From: Microbacterium sp. MAH-37
GTDB taxonomy: Bacteria; Actinomycetota; Actinomycetes; Actinomycetales; Microbacteriaceae
Direction of reading: 5' to 3'
Assembly (NCBI RefSeq): GCF_009758255.1
Contig: NZ_WSEN01000002.1
Span: forward strand, 1 to 64,000
DNA: 64,000 nucleotides
Position numbers and translations under genes: made by a program. Each line of letters starts with the position of its first letter. Position 1 is the stretch's first letter. Below the pieces are notes generated by a model. It made no database searches and was not told the DNA's origin. It saw only the letters and a program-made list of their open reading frames with translations. Below are positions 48,332 to 57,008 of the stretch, one piece after another.

Positions 48332-48658
48332 TCAGTAGCCGCCGTAGAGCCCGAAGCACGGACCGATCACCACGAGCCACGATGCCGCCGCGACGATCGT
48401 CATACCGGCGCCCAATCGCCGGGTCCGCGCGGGGAACAGCAACAGCAGCGAGACGGCCGCGATCACGATGAACGGGATCAGCTGCCCGGCTGTCGTTGTC
48501 GTCAGTGCACGACCGCCGGTGGACATCGCGATGGACATGAGCGTGAGCGTCAACAGCATGGCGATCACGTGGAGTCCGCAGCCGATCCCGGTGCCCGCCC
48601 AGATACCGAGGCGGGAGCGCGGTGGCGGTTCCGGAGCGGGCTGTGGAGTGTCGCTCAT
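48332..48658 (-). CDS. small membrane protein with C-terminal GPCFGLYGGY motif
   Basis: 108 residues: Pro-rich cytosolic start (MSDTPQPAPEPPPRSR), three membrane segments (about 20-40, 55-75, 82-102), RTRRLGAGMTIVAAASWLVVIGPCFGLYGGY at the end. It is clearly paralogous to the 48001-48321 product and shares its last twelve residues almost exactly with the 48669-49106 product. The conserved Cys-containing end could be a modification site or contact for the radical SAM or Lgt-like enzyme encoded in the same operon; this is inference. Confidence 0.75.
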   Translation of the reverse strand: MSDTPQPAPEPPPRSRLGIWAGTGIGCGLHVIAMLLTLTLMSIAMSTGGRALTTTTAGQLIPFIVIAAVSLLLLFPARTRRLGAGMTIVAAASWLVVIGPCFGLYGGY

Positions 48659-48668
48659 GTCGCCCGCC

Positions 48669-49106
48669 TCAGTACCCGCCGAAGAGGCCGAAACAGGGGC
48701 CGATGATGATGATGCCGAACGCTGCGACCCCGATGAAGAAGAGTGCGGCGACGGAGCCGCACGTGATGCCGAGGATCTTGCCGGTACTGCTGGGCGCCGG
48801 CGGGGGACCGGGCTGCGGGTATCCCGGCGGATAGCTTTGCGGCGGATACCCGGACTGGTCGGAGGGAACGCCGGGTGGCTGCGGATACCCGGGCTGCGGA
48901 GGCGCAGGCTGCGGAGGCGCAGGCTGCCCCGTGGGCGGCGGGAACCCGGATGGCGGCGGGAATGCGGACGGGTCCGCGGCCGGAGCAGGGGGAGTCGGTG
49001 GCGCAGGCGGCGGCAGCGCCGGGCCCGCCGGCGGCTGCACCTCCCACGAAGGAGGCGCCGGCGGCTGCGCCGCCGGGTCGTTCGCAGGATCCTCAGGCGT
49101 GCTCAT
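48669..49106 (-). CDS. Pro-rich single-span membrane protein with C-terminal GPCFGLFGGY motif
   Basis: 145 residues. ATG 49106 overlaps the stop of the Lgt-like gene. The first 105 residues are cytosolic and disordered, with repeated PPP/PPAP and YPQPPG-type segments as in many actinobacterial membrane adaptors. One or two membrane segments follow (GKILGITCGSVAALFFIGVAAFGIIII), ending GPCFGLFGGY. The last ten residues differ from the 108-residue paralogue at one position, which indicates strong constraint on this end. Confidence 0.75.
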   Translation of the reverse strand: MSTPEDPANDPAAQPPAPPSWEVQPPAGPALPPPAPPTPPAPAADPSAFPPPSGFPPPTGQPAPPQPAPPQPGYPQPPGVPSDQSGYPPQSYPPGYPQPGPPPAPSSTGKILGITCGSVAALFFIGVAAFGIIIIGPCFGLFGGY

Positions 49107-49909
49107 GCGGGCACCGTCCTCTCCACCGAAGGCGCCGCCGTGGCGCGGAACCGCCCGCGGCGCAGCATCCAGACGATCCGCGCCGCGAGCAGCGGGATCG
49201 TGACCAGCAGGAACAACTGGGGGCGGGTCAGCCCCATCCAGGCGATGTCGTTGCCGCGCACGAACTCGACGAGGAAGCGGAAGATCGCGTACCCGGCGAT
49301 GTACAGCGTGAGGGTCTCGCCGGCGGCGATCGGGCGGTGCCGCAGCCAGAACCACAGCACCGCGAACGCCAGGGCCTGGAAGACGATCTCGTACACGAAG
49401 CTCGGATGCAGCGGCACCCCGGCCACCGAGCCGGTGCGGGCGGCCGCCTCCGCGTCGAGCACGATGCCCCAATCACCGCCGGTCGGCGTGCCGGGGCGCT
49501 CGGTGAGCAGGCATCCGATCCGTCCGATCACCATCGCGAGCGCGAAGGCGGGCGCGAACAGGTCACCGGTGCGATCGGGGTACTTCACGATCTTCTTCGC
49601 GACGTGAACGCCGAGCCAGGCGCCGACCATCGCCGAGAGCACCGAGGCGTTGCCTCGGAGCAGCTGCTCGCCGAGGCTGAGGTTCTTCGACGGATCGAGG
49701 TGCTGGGCCCAGGTGCCCAGCCGCGACATCACGGCGGCACCCACCATCGCGCCCATCACCAGGTAGACCAGCCGCGGATCGGTCACGCCCCGGCGGCGGC
49801 GCTCTACGAGGAAGACCACTCCGGCGGCGAGCATGCCCAGCGCGACGAACACCGAGTGCGTGCCCAGCGGGGGCAGCCACGGCGCGATGTCGTGCAGGGT
49901 CGGGAACAC
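49103..49909 (-). CDS. Lgt-family membrane enzyme (prolipoprotein diacylglyceryl transferase paralogue)
   Basis: 268 residues, about seven membrane segments. Lgt landmarks: GRIGCLLTERPG in place of the usual GRxGNFxNxExxG, HPSFVYEIVF corresponding to the HPxxxYE motif, and FRFLVEFVRG for the FRFxxExxR motif with its essential Arg. Canonical Lgt moves diacylglycerol from phosphatidylglycerol to the lipobox Cys. The Asn residues of the signature are replaced by Cys and Thr, and the gene is not next to the trp genes as the housekeeping lgt usually is, so it is probably a specialised paralogue acting on a different acceptor or lipid. It is the third gene of the radical SAM operon. Confidence 0.82.
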   Translation of the reverse strand: MFPTLHDIAPWLPPLGTHSVFVALGMLAAGVVFLVERRRRGVTDPRLVYLVMGAMVGAAVMSRLGTWAQHLDPSKNLSLGEQLLRGNASVLSAMVGAWLGVHVAKKIVKYPDRTGDLFAPAFALAMVIGRIGCLLTERPGTPTGGDWGIVLDAEAAARTGSVAGVPLHPSFVYEIVFQALAFAVLWFWLRHRPIAAGETLTLYIAGYAIFRFLVEFVRGNDIAWMGLTRPQLFLLVTIPLLAARIVWMLRRGRFRATAAPSVERTVPA

Positions 49910-49910
49910 G

Positions 49911-50225
49911 TCAGCCTCCCAGCATCCGCATCCAGAGCATGACCCAGAACGGAATCGCGACGGCTGCGGCGACGGCGATCACCGAGAGGTACGCGAGCAC
50001 CAGGCGGGTGTCGCCCAGCTTGCAGCGCGAGCGCAGCAGGCCGCCGCGGCGGGCCTTCGCGTAGCCGGCGATCGCGATCAGCGCGAAAGCCAGCACGGCG
50101 ATGGGGCCGAGGACGCAGGAGATCAGCGCGATCGTCGTGAACACGCACAGGCGCAGCGGGTCGAAGGGCTTGGCGTCCGGCACGGACGGATCGCGCTGGT
50201 TCAGATGGGTGTAGTCGTGGGTCAT
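49911..50225 (-). CDS. small membrane protein, second gene of the radical SAM operon
   Basis: 104 residues with two membrane segments (about 30-50 and 78-100) joined by a basic loop (GYAKARRGGLLRSRCKLGD). The layout resembles DUF4190-type proteins. It begins 23 bases after the radical SAM gene and ends one base before the Lgt-like gene. Function unknown. Confidence 0.7.
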   Translation of the reverse strand: MTHDYTHLNQRDPSVPDAKPFDPLRLCVFTTIALISCVLGPIAVLAFALIAIAGYAKARRGGLLRSRCKLGDTRLVLAYLSVIAVAAAVAIPFWVMLWMRMLGG

Positions 50226-50248
50226 GCGCGTCGTCTCGCTTCGCTCGC

Positions 50249-51880
50249 TCAGCGTCCGAGTACCGGGAGTCGCGTGCGCCCGCCTGTCTCGCGCACGTCG
50301 GTGGTCGATTCGGCGGGGCGGCCCGTCGCCGTCGAGATGCGGGTGCGGCTCAGTGGTGCCCAGGCCTGCAGCGCGCAGAACGGCGCGCACTGGTGCGCGC
50401 TCGTCTCCTCGTTCACGGTCGCCACGTGCACGCAACACTGGGTGAGCCGCTCCTCGATCATCGTGTTGATGTCCATGAACGGCTTCACCGTGATGCGCAG
50501 CACGCGGTCTGCGAGCATCGCCCGCATCCGCTTGTGCTGACCGGGCAGCTTCGACGCGGCGAGCGTCGCGAGGGTGCCGACGCCGAGATCGCAGTTCACG
50601 CAGATGTCGCGCCAGATGTCGCCCATCGACGGATGCGACAGCGACGACTGCTCGCTGAGCAGGTCGAGCAGCGAGTTCTTCACGACATCGCGGATCGCCT
50701 TGTTGACGTTCGAGTCCGCGATGCGGTTCGCGAGGAGGTCGGGGTTCAGATCGAGGAACTCCTTCAGTCGCTCGTGCCCGATCAGGCCGACCAGCGACTT
50801 CCAGTCGCCGGAGTCGTCCTTGAGGAAGTAGCCCACCGAGCAGCAGTGCGGATGGCTGCACGGCAGAGCGGTGAGGTCCTGCCAGGTGATGTCGCCGTCG
50901 GTCTGCGGGCCGAGCCTGGCGAGCACGCCGGTGTGCGTCAGGCGGTCGTCCGGATCGATGCCGGCGGAGCGGCCCGAGCCGAACACGGGCTGGATCGTGA
51001 CCCCGCCGACGTAGGGCGTCGCCTGTGCCCTGCGGATGACGGCGCCGATCTCGTGGTCGTTCACCCCGAGGGTCGCGGTCATCGTGAGCGTGGTGAACAC
51101 ACCGGCATCCGCCAGCCGCTCCAGCGCGCGCTCCTTGAACCGGCGGATGTCGGCGCCGCGATGGAACGCGACCGAGCCGGCCTCCTCGCCGTCGTACTGC
51201 AGATACACCTCGACCCGCTCGCGATGCTTCTTCAGGAACGCGACGAACTCGTCGTCGTTCGCGATGCGCAGGCCGTTCGAGTTCAGCAGGATGCGCACGA
51301 TAGGGCGGGCGACCAGATGCTCGATGAGCTGCTCCAGCCACGGATACAGCGTCGGCTCACCACCGGACAGCATGAGCACGTCGATGCGGTCGTTCTCACG
51401 ACTGAGCTTCGCGTCGACGGAGGCCAGCACCTCTGCCAGGGGGGCCACGGCGGCCATCGCCGGGCTCGACTCGGCGAAGCAGGTCGGGCACTTCAGATTG
51501 CAGTGGTCGGTGATGTCCTCGAGCAGGATGCAGGTGTGCTGCGTCTGCATCTCGGGCAGGCCGTCCTCGAAGGCCTGCGGCACCGGCTTGAAGTTGCCCG
51601 CCGTGTCGGGGGTGTGCACCTTCGTCGGCGCCGTCCACTGCTCGAGGTACCGCAGGATCTCGGCGTTCTCGTCGTACATCGTCGAGATGAGACCGTGTTC
51701 GGGGCACCCGCGCTCCAACCACACGGTGCCGTCCCGGTCGGCGAGCCAGCCCGACAGCCTTCGCACCTCGGAGAGAGGCTGATCCGGCTTCTCCTCATGG
51801 CACCGCGGGCAGAACGCGTTCACATAGCGGTGCACGCGGTAGTCGCGCAGCGGCATCCCGGTTCCGGCAGACGGCGTCAT
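50249..51880 (-). CDS. radical SAM protein of the MJ0619/tetraether-synthase-like family
   Basis: 543 residues. N-terminal rubredoxin-like piece with FCPRCHEE (Cys24, Cys27) and GCPEHG (Cys59); radical SAM core with CNLKCPTC (Cys127, Cys131, Cys134) and SGGEPTLYPWL; then a GVTTxT-type strand, and a Cys-rich C-terminal part: PCSHPHCCSVGYF, ICVNCDLGVG, CCVHVATVNE and CAPFCALQ. This order matches archaeal MJ0619 proteins, one of which (Tes) joins lipid tails to make tetraethers, and its bacterial relatives of mostly unknown function. It probably carries auxiliary Fe-S clusters. A TAGGGT -10 ends six bases before ATG 51880, predicting a leaderless mRNA. It heads the operon with the Lgt-like gene. 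Confidence 0.85.
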   Translation of the reverse strand: MTPSAGTGMPLRDYRVHRYVNAFCPRCHEEKPDQPLSEVRRLSGWLADRDGTVWLERGCPEHGLISTMYDENAEILRYLEQWTAPTKVHTPDTAGNFKPVPQAFEDGLPEMQTQHTCILLEDITDHCNLKCPTCFAESSPAMAAVAPLAEVLASVDAKLSRENDRIDVLMLSGGEPTLYPWLEQLIEHLVARPIVRILLNSNGLRIANDDEFVAFLKKHRERVEVYLQYDGEEAGSVAFHRGADIRRFKERALERLADAGVFTTLTMTATLGVNDHEIGAVIRRAQATPYVGGVTIQPVFGSGRSAGIDPDDRLTHTGVLARLGPQTDGDITWQDLTALPCSHPHCCSVGYFLKDDSGDWKSLVGLIGHERLKEFLDLNPDLLANRIADSNVNKAIRDVVKNSLLDLLSEQSSLSHPSMGDIWRDICVNCDLGVGTLATLAASKLPGQHKRMRAMLADRVLRITVKPFMDINTMIEERLTQCCVHVATVNEETSAHQCAPFCALQAWAPLSRTRISTATGRPAESTTDVRETGGRTRLPVLGR

Positions 51881-52045
51881 GCGTTCACCCTAGTGGGGAG
51901 GCGTAGACTCTCCGGGTGCATTTCGTGAAGGTGGTCGTCGGCGCATCGCGCGCCGGCGGCAGAGGCTGACGATCAGCCGGCGGCGGAACTCCCGTCACCG
52001 GTGCTTCATCGCACCCATTCACCTCATCTCATAGAAGGCACCTTC

Positions 52046-52528
52046 ATGCTTCCCCTCGACGAGCGCGCGATCCGCGCCTCCTTCCTCAACGCCTCCCGCA
52101 AGGAGGCCGCATCGCTCACCCTGCCCGCCGACTTCGACGAGACCGACTTCTCCGTTCTCGACTACTTCGGTTGGTTCGACCCCAAGATGCCCAAGCGGGC
52201 GTACGTGATCACCGAGATCGACGACCGTCCGGTCGGCGTGCTGCTGCAGCGCACCGAGAACCGGGTCGTGCGTCGCGCCCAGTGCTCCTGGTGCGACGAT
52301 GTGACGCTCCGCAACGACGTGCAGTTCTTCTCGGCACGCAAGACCGGCGCCGCCGGCCGCAACGGCAACACGATCGGCACCCTGGTGTGCGCGAACTTCG
52401 GCTGCTCGGCGAATGTGCGCCGTCTGCCCCCGCTCGCATACGAGGGCTACGACCGTGAGCTCGCGCGTGACCTCCGGATGCTGCGCCTGCGCGAGCACGT
52501 CGCGTCGTTCATCGCCGAGCTCGGCTGA
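52046..52528 (+). CDS. FBP-type treble-clef zinc-finger protein
   Basis: 160 residues from ATG 52046, with AGAAGG ahead; the frame is open to 52001 but without a better start. The C-terminal half has the four-Cys zinc finger of FBP (FusB) proteins, QCSWCDDVTL and CANFGCSANVRR, joined to LARDLRMLRLREHVASFI. In staphylococci FusB binds elongation factor G and frees it from fusidic-acid-stalled ribosomes; actinobacterial relatives like this one are unproven for that role. Single gene, convergent with the LacI gene next to it. Confidence 0.85.
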   Translation: MLPLDERAIRASFLNASRKEAASLTLPADFDETDFSVLDYFGWFDPKMPKRAYVITEIDDRPVGVLLQRTENRVVRRAQCSWCDDVTLRNDVQFFSARKTGAAGRNGNTIGTLVCANFGCSANVRRLPPLAYEGYDRELARDLRMLRLREHVASFIAELG

Positions 52529-52538
52529 CCCTCAGCCG
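52522..52538. terminator. short bidirectional hairpin between convergent genes
   Basis: CGGCTGA-CCC-TCAGCCG is a perfect 7-bp stem that contains the stop codons of both convergent genes. Short for a terminator, but placed exactly where one would serve both directions. Confidence 0.35.
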
Positions 52539-53572
52539 ACGGGAACCGGGCCGATCGACTCCCGGCTGATCAGGGAAGGCGTCGAGTCGAGGAACGGCTT
52601 CGGCTCGGCGCCGCTCTGCACGTCGAACAGCCGGCGTGCGGCGTGGGCACCGAACGCGACGACGTCGTGGCTCAGCGCCGAGAGCTTCGGCACGACGTGC
52701 TGGCAGATCAGCGAGTCGTCCCAGGCGATCACGGAGACGTCGTCCGGACAGCGCAGCCCCGCCCGCGCGAAGGCGCCCAGCGCGGCGACGGCCATGATGT
52801 CGTTGTCGTAGACGAACGCCGTGGGGCGGCCATCCGACGCGAGCGCCTGCTCGGTCGCCTCGGTGCCCTGCTCGGGCGAGTAATCGGTGCGCAGCAGCAC
52901 GGCGTCGCACCCGAGCTTTGCGGTCTCGTCGAGGAACGCCGCATCACGGATCTGCGTGTGTGCGAGGGCCGAGAGACCCGCCACCCTGGCGATGCGGCGA
53001 TGCCCGAGCGAGGCGAGGGCGCGCACGGCCTCGCGCATCGCCTGGGCGTCGTCGGTCCACACCGTGGTGAGCCCGGGGGCCGCCGACGGGTCGGCGACGG
53101 CGACGGCGGGGAACTCCGGATGCTCCGCGAAGTACGCGGCGCGCGGGTCGTCGACACGGAGATCGACCAGGAGGGTGCCGTCCACGCGCTTGGTGGTACG
53201 CCAGCGACGCAGCGTCTTGAGCTGGCTGGCTTCATCGGGTGCGACCTGCAGCAGTAGACCGTACCCGCGCGGGGCGAGCTCGGTCTCCATGCCGGCGATG
53301 AACTGCATGTAGAAGGACTCCACACCCAGGTTCTTCGGATCGCGCGCGAGCACCAGACCGAAGCTGTTCGAGGTCGTGGTCTTGAGCGCCTTGGCCGCGG
53401 CACCCGGTACCCAGCCGAGCTCGTCGGCCACCAGCAGGATGTGCGCCCGGGTGCGTTCGGACACGCCCTTGCGACCGTTCAGTGCGAACGAGACCGCGCC
53501 CACGGAGACGCCGGCGCGCTCTGCGATCTCGGCCACTGTGACGGTGTGCTTGGTGCTCGAACCGGAACTCAC
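52532..53572 (-). CDS. LacI-family repressor, alpha-galactosidase side of the mannan locus
   Basis: 346 residues. LacI helix-turn-helix VTVAEIAERAGVSVGAVSFAL at the start, hinge, and a periplasmic-binding-type ligand domain (RDPKNLGVESFYMQFIAGMETEL, VSVIAWDDSLICQHVVPKLSAL). It is the third gene of a minus-strand operon (LacI, GH36, LacI), nine bases after the galactosidase gene. Likely ligand: a galactose- or galactomannan-derived sugar. GTG 53572 has an AAGG ahead. Confidence 0.92.
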   Translation of the reverse strand: MSSGSSTKHTVTVAEIAERAGVSVGAVSFALNGRKGVSERTRAHILLVADELGWVPGAAAKALKTTTSNSFGLVLARDPKNLGVESFYMQFIAGMETELAPRGYGLLLQVAPDEASQLKTLRRWRTTKRVDGTLLVDLRVDDPRAAYFAEHPEFPAVAVADPSAAPGLTTVWTDDAQAMREAVRALASLGHRRIARVAGLSALAHTQIRDAAFLDETAKLGCDAVLLRTDYSPEQGTEATEQALASDGRPTAFVYDNDIMAVAALGAFARAGLRCPDDVSVIAWDDSLICQHVVPKLSALSHDVVAFGAHAARRLFDVQSGAEPKPFLDSTPSLISRESIGPVPVG

Positions 53573-53581
53573 TGTCGTACC

Positions 53582-55705
53582 TTAGACCGCTTCCACGTGC
53601 AGCACGAATGCCTGAACCGGCCAGAGCGTCGGCAGCTGCAGCCCGACCTCGGTCAGGACTGAACCGGGCAGCTCGATCTCTCCGACGGTGAACCATTCCG
53701 GGGCGATCCAGCCGTACGCCGCGCTGCCGATCTCACGCCGCACCCGGACACGGTACCGTCGCTGCGGAGACAGCCCGGTGAGCTGCAGGCGCTCCGCTCG
53801 GGCATCCTCGAGGCTGGCCACTGTGGCCACGACGTAGACGGACGCCTCCTCGGTCGTGAACCCGGTCACCCGCCACGCGGGATCGCGCAGATCGGGATGC
53901 ACGGTGCGGCCGGTGTGCACGATCGGACGCAGCTCCTTGTACAGGGCGGCGAAGCGGGCGATCGCCTCGAGATCCTCGTCGGAGCAGCCGAGGATGTCCC
54001 ATTCGAGTCCGGCGGAGCCGGTCAGGCTCGTCGCCATCCGGTACGACAGCGCGGTCGCCCGACCCGAACTGTGCGACTCGGCCGGCCCCACATGCGCGCC
54101 GACGAGCTCTGGCGGCAGCAGCAGGCTCGTCCAACGCTGGATGTCCGCCCGTTCGACCGGGTCGTTCGAATCACTGGCCCACACCCGGTCGGCATGCGCG
54201 AGAATGCCGAGATCGGTGCGCGCACCGCCCGACGAACACGACTCGATCTCCAGACCGGGATGCGCGACCTTCAGCTCGTCGAACAGGCGATACACCGCCA
54301 GCGTCTGCGCGTGCACGCCCGGACGCCCGTCGTGCATGCTCTCGATCAGGTCGCGGTTATGGTCCCACTTGATGAAGTCGATCCCCAGCTCTGCGACCAG
54401 TGCCGACATCTGGCCGAGCACGTGGGCAAACGCTCCAGGATCGGCGAGGTCGAGCACGAACTGGCTGCGCCAGGACAGCCGTGGATCATGGTCGAGGTGC
54501 CGCACGTCGTGCAGCAGCCATTCGGGGTGCTGCCGGGCGAGATCGGAGTCGAGACTGACCATCTCCGGCTCGAACCACAGGCCGAACTGCATGCCCAGTG
54601 CGTGCACGCGCTCGGCCAGCGGAGCGAGCCCGTCCGGCCACACCGATCGATCGACGACCCAGTCGCCCAGGCTCGTCGTGTCGTCGCGTCGCCCTGCGAA
54701 CCAGCCGTCGTCGAGGACGAACCGCTCGACCCCGACGGCGGCGGCCTGCTCGGCCAGGGCGGTCACCTTCGCCGGATCATGGTCGAAGTACACCGCCTCC
54801 CAGGTGTTGAGCACGAAGGGCCGAGAAGAGCGCGGATGCTGCGCTCGCGCGCGAAGCATTATGTGGAACGCCGCGGCGATGCCGTCCAGACCGGTCTCGG
54901 AATACGCGAACAGCGCCGGAGGCGCGGTCAGCTCATCGCCGGGGGCCAGCACCAGCTCGCCAGGGCGTAGCAGCTCCCCACCGCCGAACTGCGTGACGGA
55001 GTCGGTGATCCGGTCGATGCGGTAGGTGACGTCGGCGGCCCAGGCCACGTGCGCGGCCCACGCCCGCCCCGATTCCCAGCGATGCCGGCCCTCGGCGGCG
55101 ACGAGCATGGTCGGCGCGTCATGCCCCGGCCGCCCTCGACGGGACTGCCGCACGGTCGACCCGGCCGGGATCTCTGTGAACACCGGTCGCTTCTCGCGGG
55201 TCCAGCGTCCGTCGAAGGTGAGCAGCCGGTCGGCACTCGTCGGCACCGGCAGGATGCTCTCCAGCCAGTCCACCTCCACGGCATCCGATCCGTCGTTGCG
55301 CAGGGTCTGCGCGACCTGGACCACGCCACCGGCGCCGATCTCGATGCTGATGGTGAGGCGCAGGTCCGCCGCGTCGTCGACCGCCGTGAACGCGGCGCGA
55401 GCAGCGGATGCCTCGGTCTCGGTCACGTGCCATCTGGGGCGCAGCTGCACGCCGTCGCGGCGCAGTTGCAGCCCCGGCCTACCGCTCCAGCCCTCGGCCT
55501 CCTGCGGTGACAGATTCACCTGCCAGGCGGCATCGAGCGTGCCGGGCGCGGTCTGCCGCGAGAGCGCGGCGCGCAGGGCGCCGTCGTCGAACGGCGCGTC
55601 GCCCAGCGGCGCGCCCCAGTGCAGCACGCTGGGCAGCTGCTGCGTGGCCGGGTCGATCACCATCGCGACGCCGTGCGCCTCGATGTGGATGAGGGGAGGG
55701 GTCAT
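53582..55705 (-). CDS. alpha-galactosidase, GH36
   Basis: 707 residues, cytosolic. A beta-sandwich N-terminal domain is followed by a TIM barrel with GH36 motifs: QFGLWFEPEMVSLDSDLA, FIKWDHNRDL with the nucleophile Asp near residue 443, and ESCSSGGARTDLGILAHADRVWASDSND with the acid/base Asp near 508. It removes alpha-1,6-galactose branches from galactomannan oligosaccharides or raffinose-type sugars. ATG 55705 overlaps the stop of the upstream LacI gene. The setting next to mannosidases and mannanases makes galactomannan the likely source. Confidence 0.94.
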   Translation of the reverse strand: MTPPLIHIEAHGVAMVIDPATQQLPSVLHWGAPLGDAPFDDGALRAALSRQTAPGTLDAAWQVNLSPQEAEGWSGRPGLQLRRDGVQLRPRWHVTETEASAARAAFTAVDDAADLRLTISIEIGAGGVVQVAQTLRNDGSDAVEVDWLESILPVPTSADRLLTFDGRWTREKRPVFTEIPAGSTVRQSRRGRPGHDAPTMLVAAEGRHRWESGRAWAAHVAWAADVTYRIDRITDSVTQFGGGELLRPGELVLAPGDELTAPPALFAYSETGLDGIAAAFHIMLRARAQHPRSSRPFVLNTWEAVYFDHDPAKVTALAEQAAAVGVERFVLDDGWFAGRRDDTTSLGDWVVDRSVWPDGLAPLAERVHALGMQFGLWFEPEMVSLDSDLARQHPEWLLHDVRHLDHDPRLSWRSQFVLDLADPGAFAHVLGQMSALVAELGIDFIKWDHNRDLIESMHDGRPGVHAQTLAVYRLFDELKVAHPGLEIESCSSGGARTDLGILAHADRVWASDSNDPVERADIQRWTSLLLPPELVGAHVGPAESHSSGRATALSYRMATSLTGSAGLEWDILGCSDEDLEAIARFAALYKELRPIVHTGRTVHPDLRDPAWRVTGFTTEEASVYVVATVASLEDARAERLQLTGLSPQRRYRVRVRREIGSAAYGWIAPEWFTVGEIELPGSVLTEVGLQLPTLWPVQAFVLHVEAV

Positions 55706-56730
55706 CGTTCCTCGTCTCCAGGGGAAGGGGGTCTTTCGCCGCTGCCGCGCTCGATGAGCCAGGTCGGCAGCTCTACCCGACGGGTGAAGCCGGTGGGATC
55801 GGCGATGCGCTCCATGGCCAGCATCGCGGCCCTCCGCCCGAGTTCCACAGGGTCGTACGACACCACGGAGACGCCGAGCACGTCCGCAGTGTCGAAGTCG
55901 TCGAATCCGATCAGCGCAGGTTCCGCACGCCCGGGGCGGGCGCGGAACGCCCGGAGAGCACCCACCGTCATCCTGTTGTTGCCGGCGAAGATCGCGGTCG
56001 GTGGATGCTCGCCGTCGAGCAGCCCGCCGATCACCTCCTCCGGGCGCAGATCGCGGTCGTCGATCAGTCGTTCCAGGTCGCCGGTGTCGGTGATGCCGCG
56101 TGCGGCCATCGCCTCACGGTAGCCGCGCAGCCGCTCCTGCTGGCTGTAGACATCGGCCGGATTGCAGGCGTATGCGATCCGACGATGTCCGAGGGCGAGC
56201 AGGCGCGACGTCGCCTCCCGCGCTCCCTGCCGGTTCTCGAGCACGATCGCATCTGCGACCAGATTGCGTGCCGGCCGATCGATCGCGATCATCGGGGTGC
56301 CCAGCTGGCGCTCGACCTCGAGATGCGATTGATCGCCGGCGACCGGGATGATCAGCAGCGCGCCCACCCGCTGCGCGAGCAGGGTCTCGGCGACGCGCTC
56401 CTCGCCCTCGGCGGTGTCGTCGGTGGTCGCCACCAGGAGCGAGAAGCCGTTGCGGCTGAGCTCGGCCTCGATGCCGGCCGCCACCTTGTAGTAGAACGGG
56501 TTGCTCAGATCGCCCATCAGGAAGCCGAACGTCTGCGAAGCGCCGCCCTTGCGCAGTGTGCGCGCGAGCGCGTTGGGGCGGAATCGGAGCCGCTTGGCAG
56601 CGCTCAGCACCCTCTCCACCGTCTCGGCCGACACGACGTCGGGGTTCGCGTACACGCGCGACACGGTCTTCGAACTGACCCCGGCCAAGCGGGCGACGTC
56701 GTCGAGCGTCGCTCTCTGCTGCACTGCCAT
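55702..56730 (-). CDS. LacI-family repressor, divergent from the mannan uptake operon
   Basis: 342 residues. HTH ATLDDVARLAGVSSKTVSRVYA at the start and the PurR/LacI ligand domain (FGFLMGDLSNPFYYKVAAGIE, PTAIFAGNNRMTVGALRAFR, LIGFDDFDTADVLGVSVVSYD). First gene of the minus-strand operon, overlapping GH36 by four bases. It faces the ABC importer operon across 278 bases that contain LacI-operator-like palindromes, so it may control both sides. Confidence 0.93.
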   Translation of the reverse strand: MAVQQRATLDDVARLAGVSSKTVSRVYANPDVVSAETVERVLSAAKRLRFRPNALARTLRKGGASQTFGFLMGDLSNPFYYKVAAGIEAELSRNGFSLLVATTDDTAEGEERVAETLLAQRVGALLIIPVAGDQSHLEVERQLGTPMIAIDRPARNLVADAIVLENRQGAREATSRLLALGHRRIAYACNPADVYSQQERLRGYREAMAARGITDTGDLERLIDDRDLRPEEVIGGLLDGEHPPTAIFAGNNRMTVGALRAFRARPGRAEPALIGFDDFDTADVLGVSVVSYDPVELGRRAAMLAMERIADPTGFTRRVELPTWLIERGSGERPPSPGDEER

Positions 56731-56783
56731 CGTCGCTCCTTCGTCCGGGGCCGCACGGTGAGCCTAACAGTCGCATCGTGGTG

Positions 56784-56863
56784 TGTCCATCGAAGGACAT
56801 TCAGTAGACATTTCTGATCTTGCGGGGTCGCGTGGAGTGATAGAAGATCCAGTTCAAAGCGAT
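56784..56863. promoter_or_regulatory. LacI-operator candidates in the mannan intergenic region
   Basis: TGTCC-ATCGAA-GGACA (56784-56799) is a 5-bp perfect inverted repeat around a CG centre, in line with LacI-family sites. A second, weaker site, AAAGCGATTT (56857-56866), has the family's central CG with 8 of 10 symmetric bases. The 278-bp gap between the LacI gene and the binding-protein gene holds nothing else recognisable besides AT-rich promoter-like sequence. Confidence 0.45.
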
Positions 56864-57008
56864 TTATATCAACCCTGCGGGTCTTAGAAGAGCGTGAGAC
56901 AGCACAGACATTTAGTTGCGTTTCATGTGACCTTGAGCCTACGGTTGCAGCACTGCCCCGCTGGGGCCGTGCCCGGTTTCAAGGGTGAACCTGACAAGGA
57001 GTCCACAC

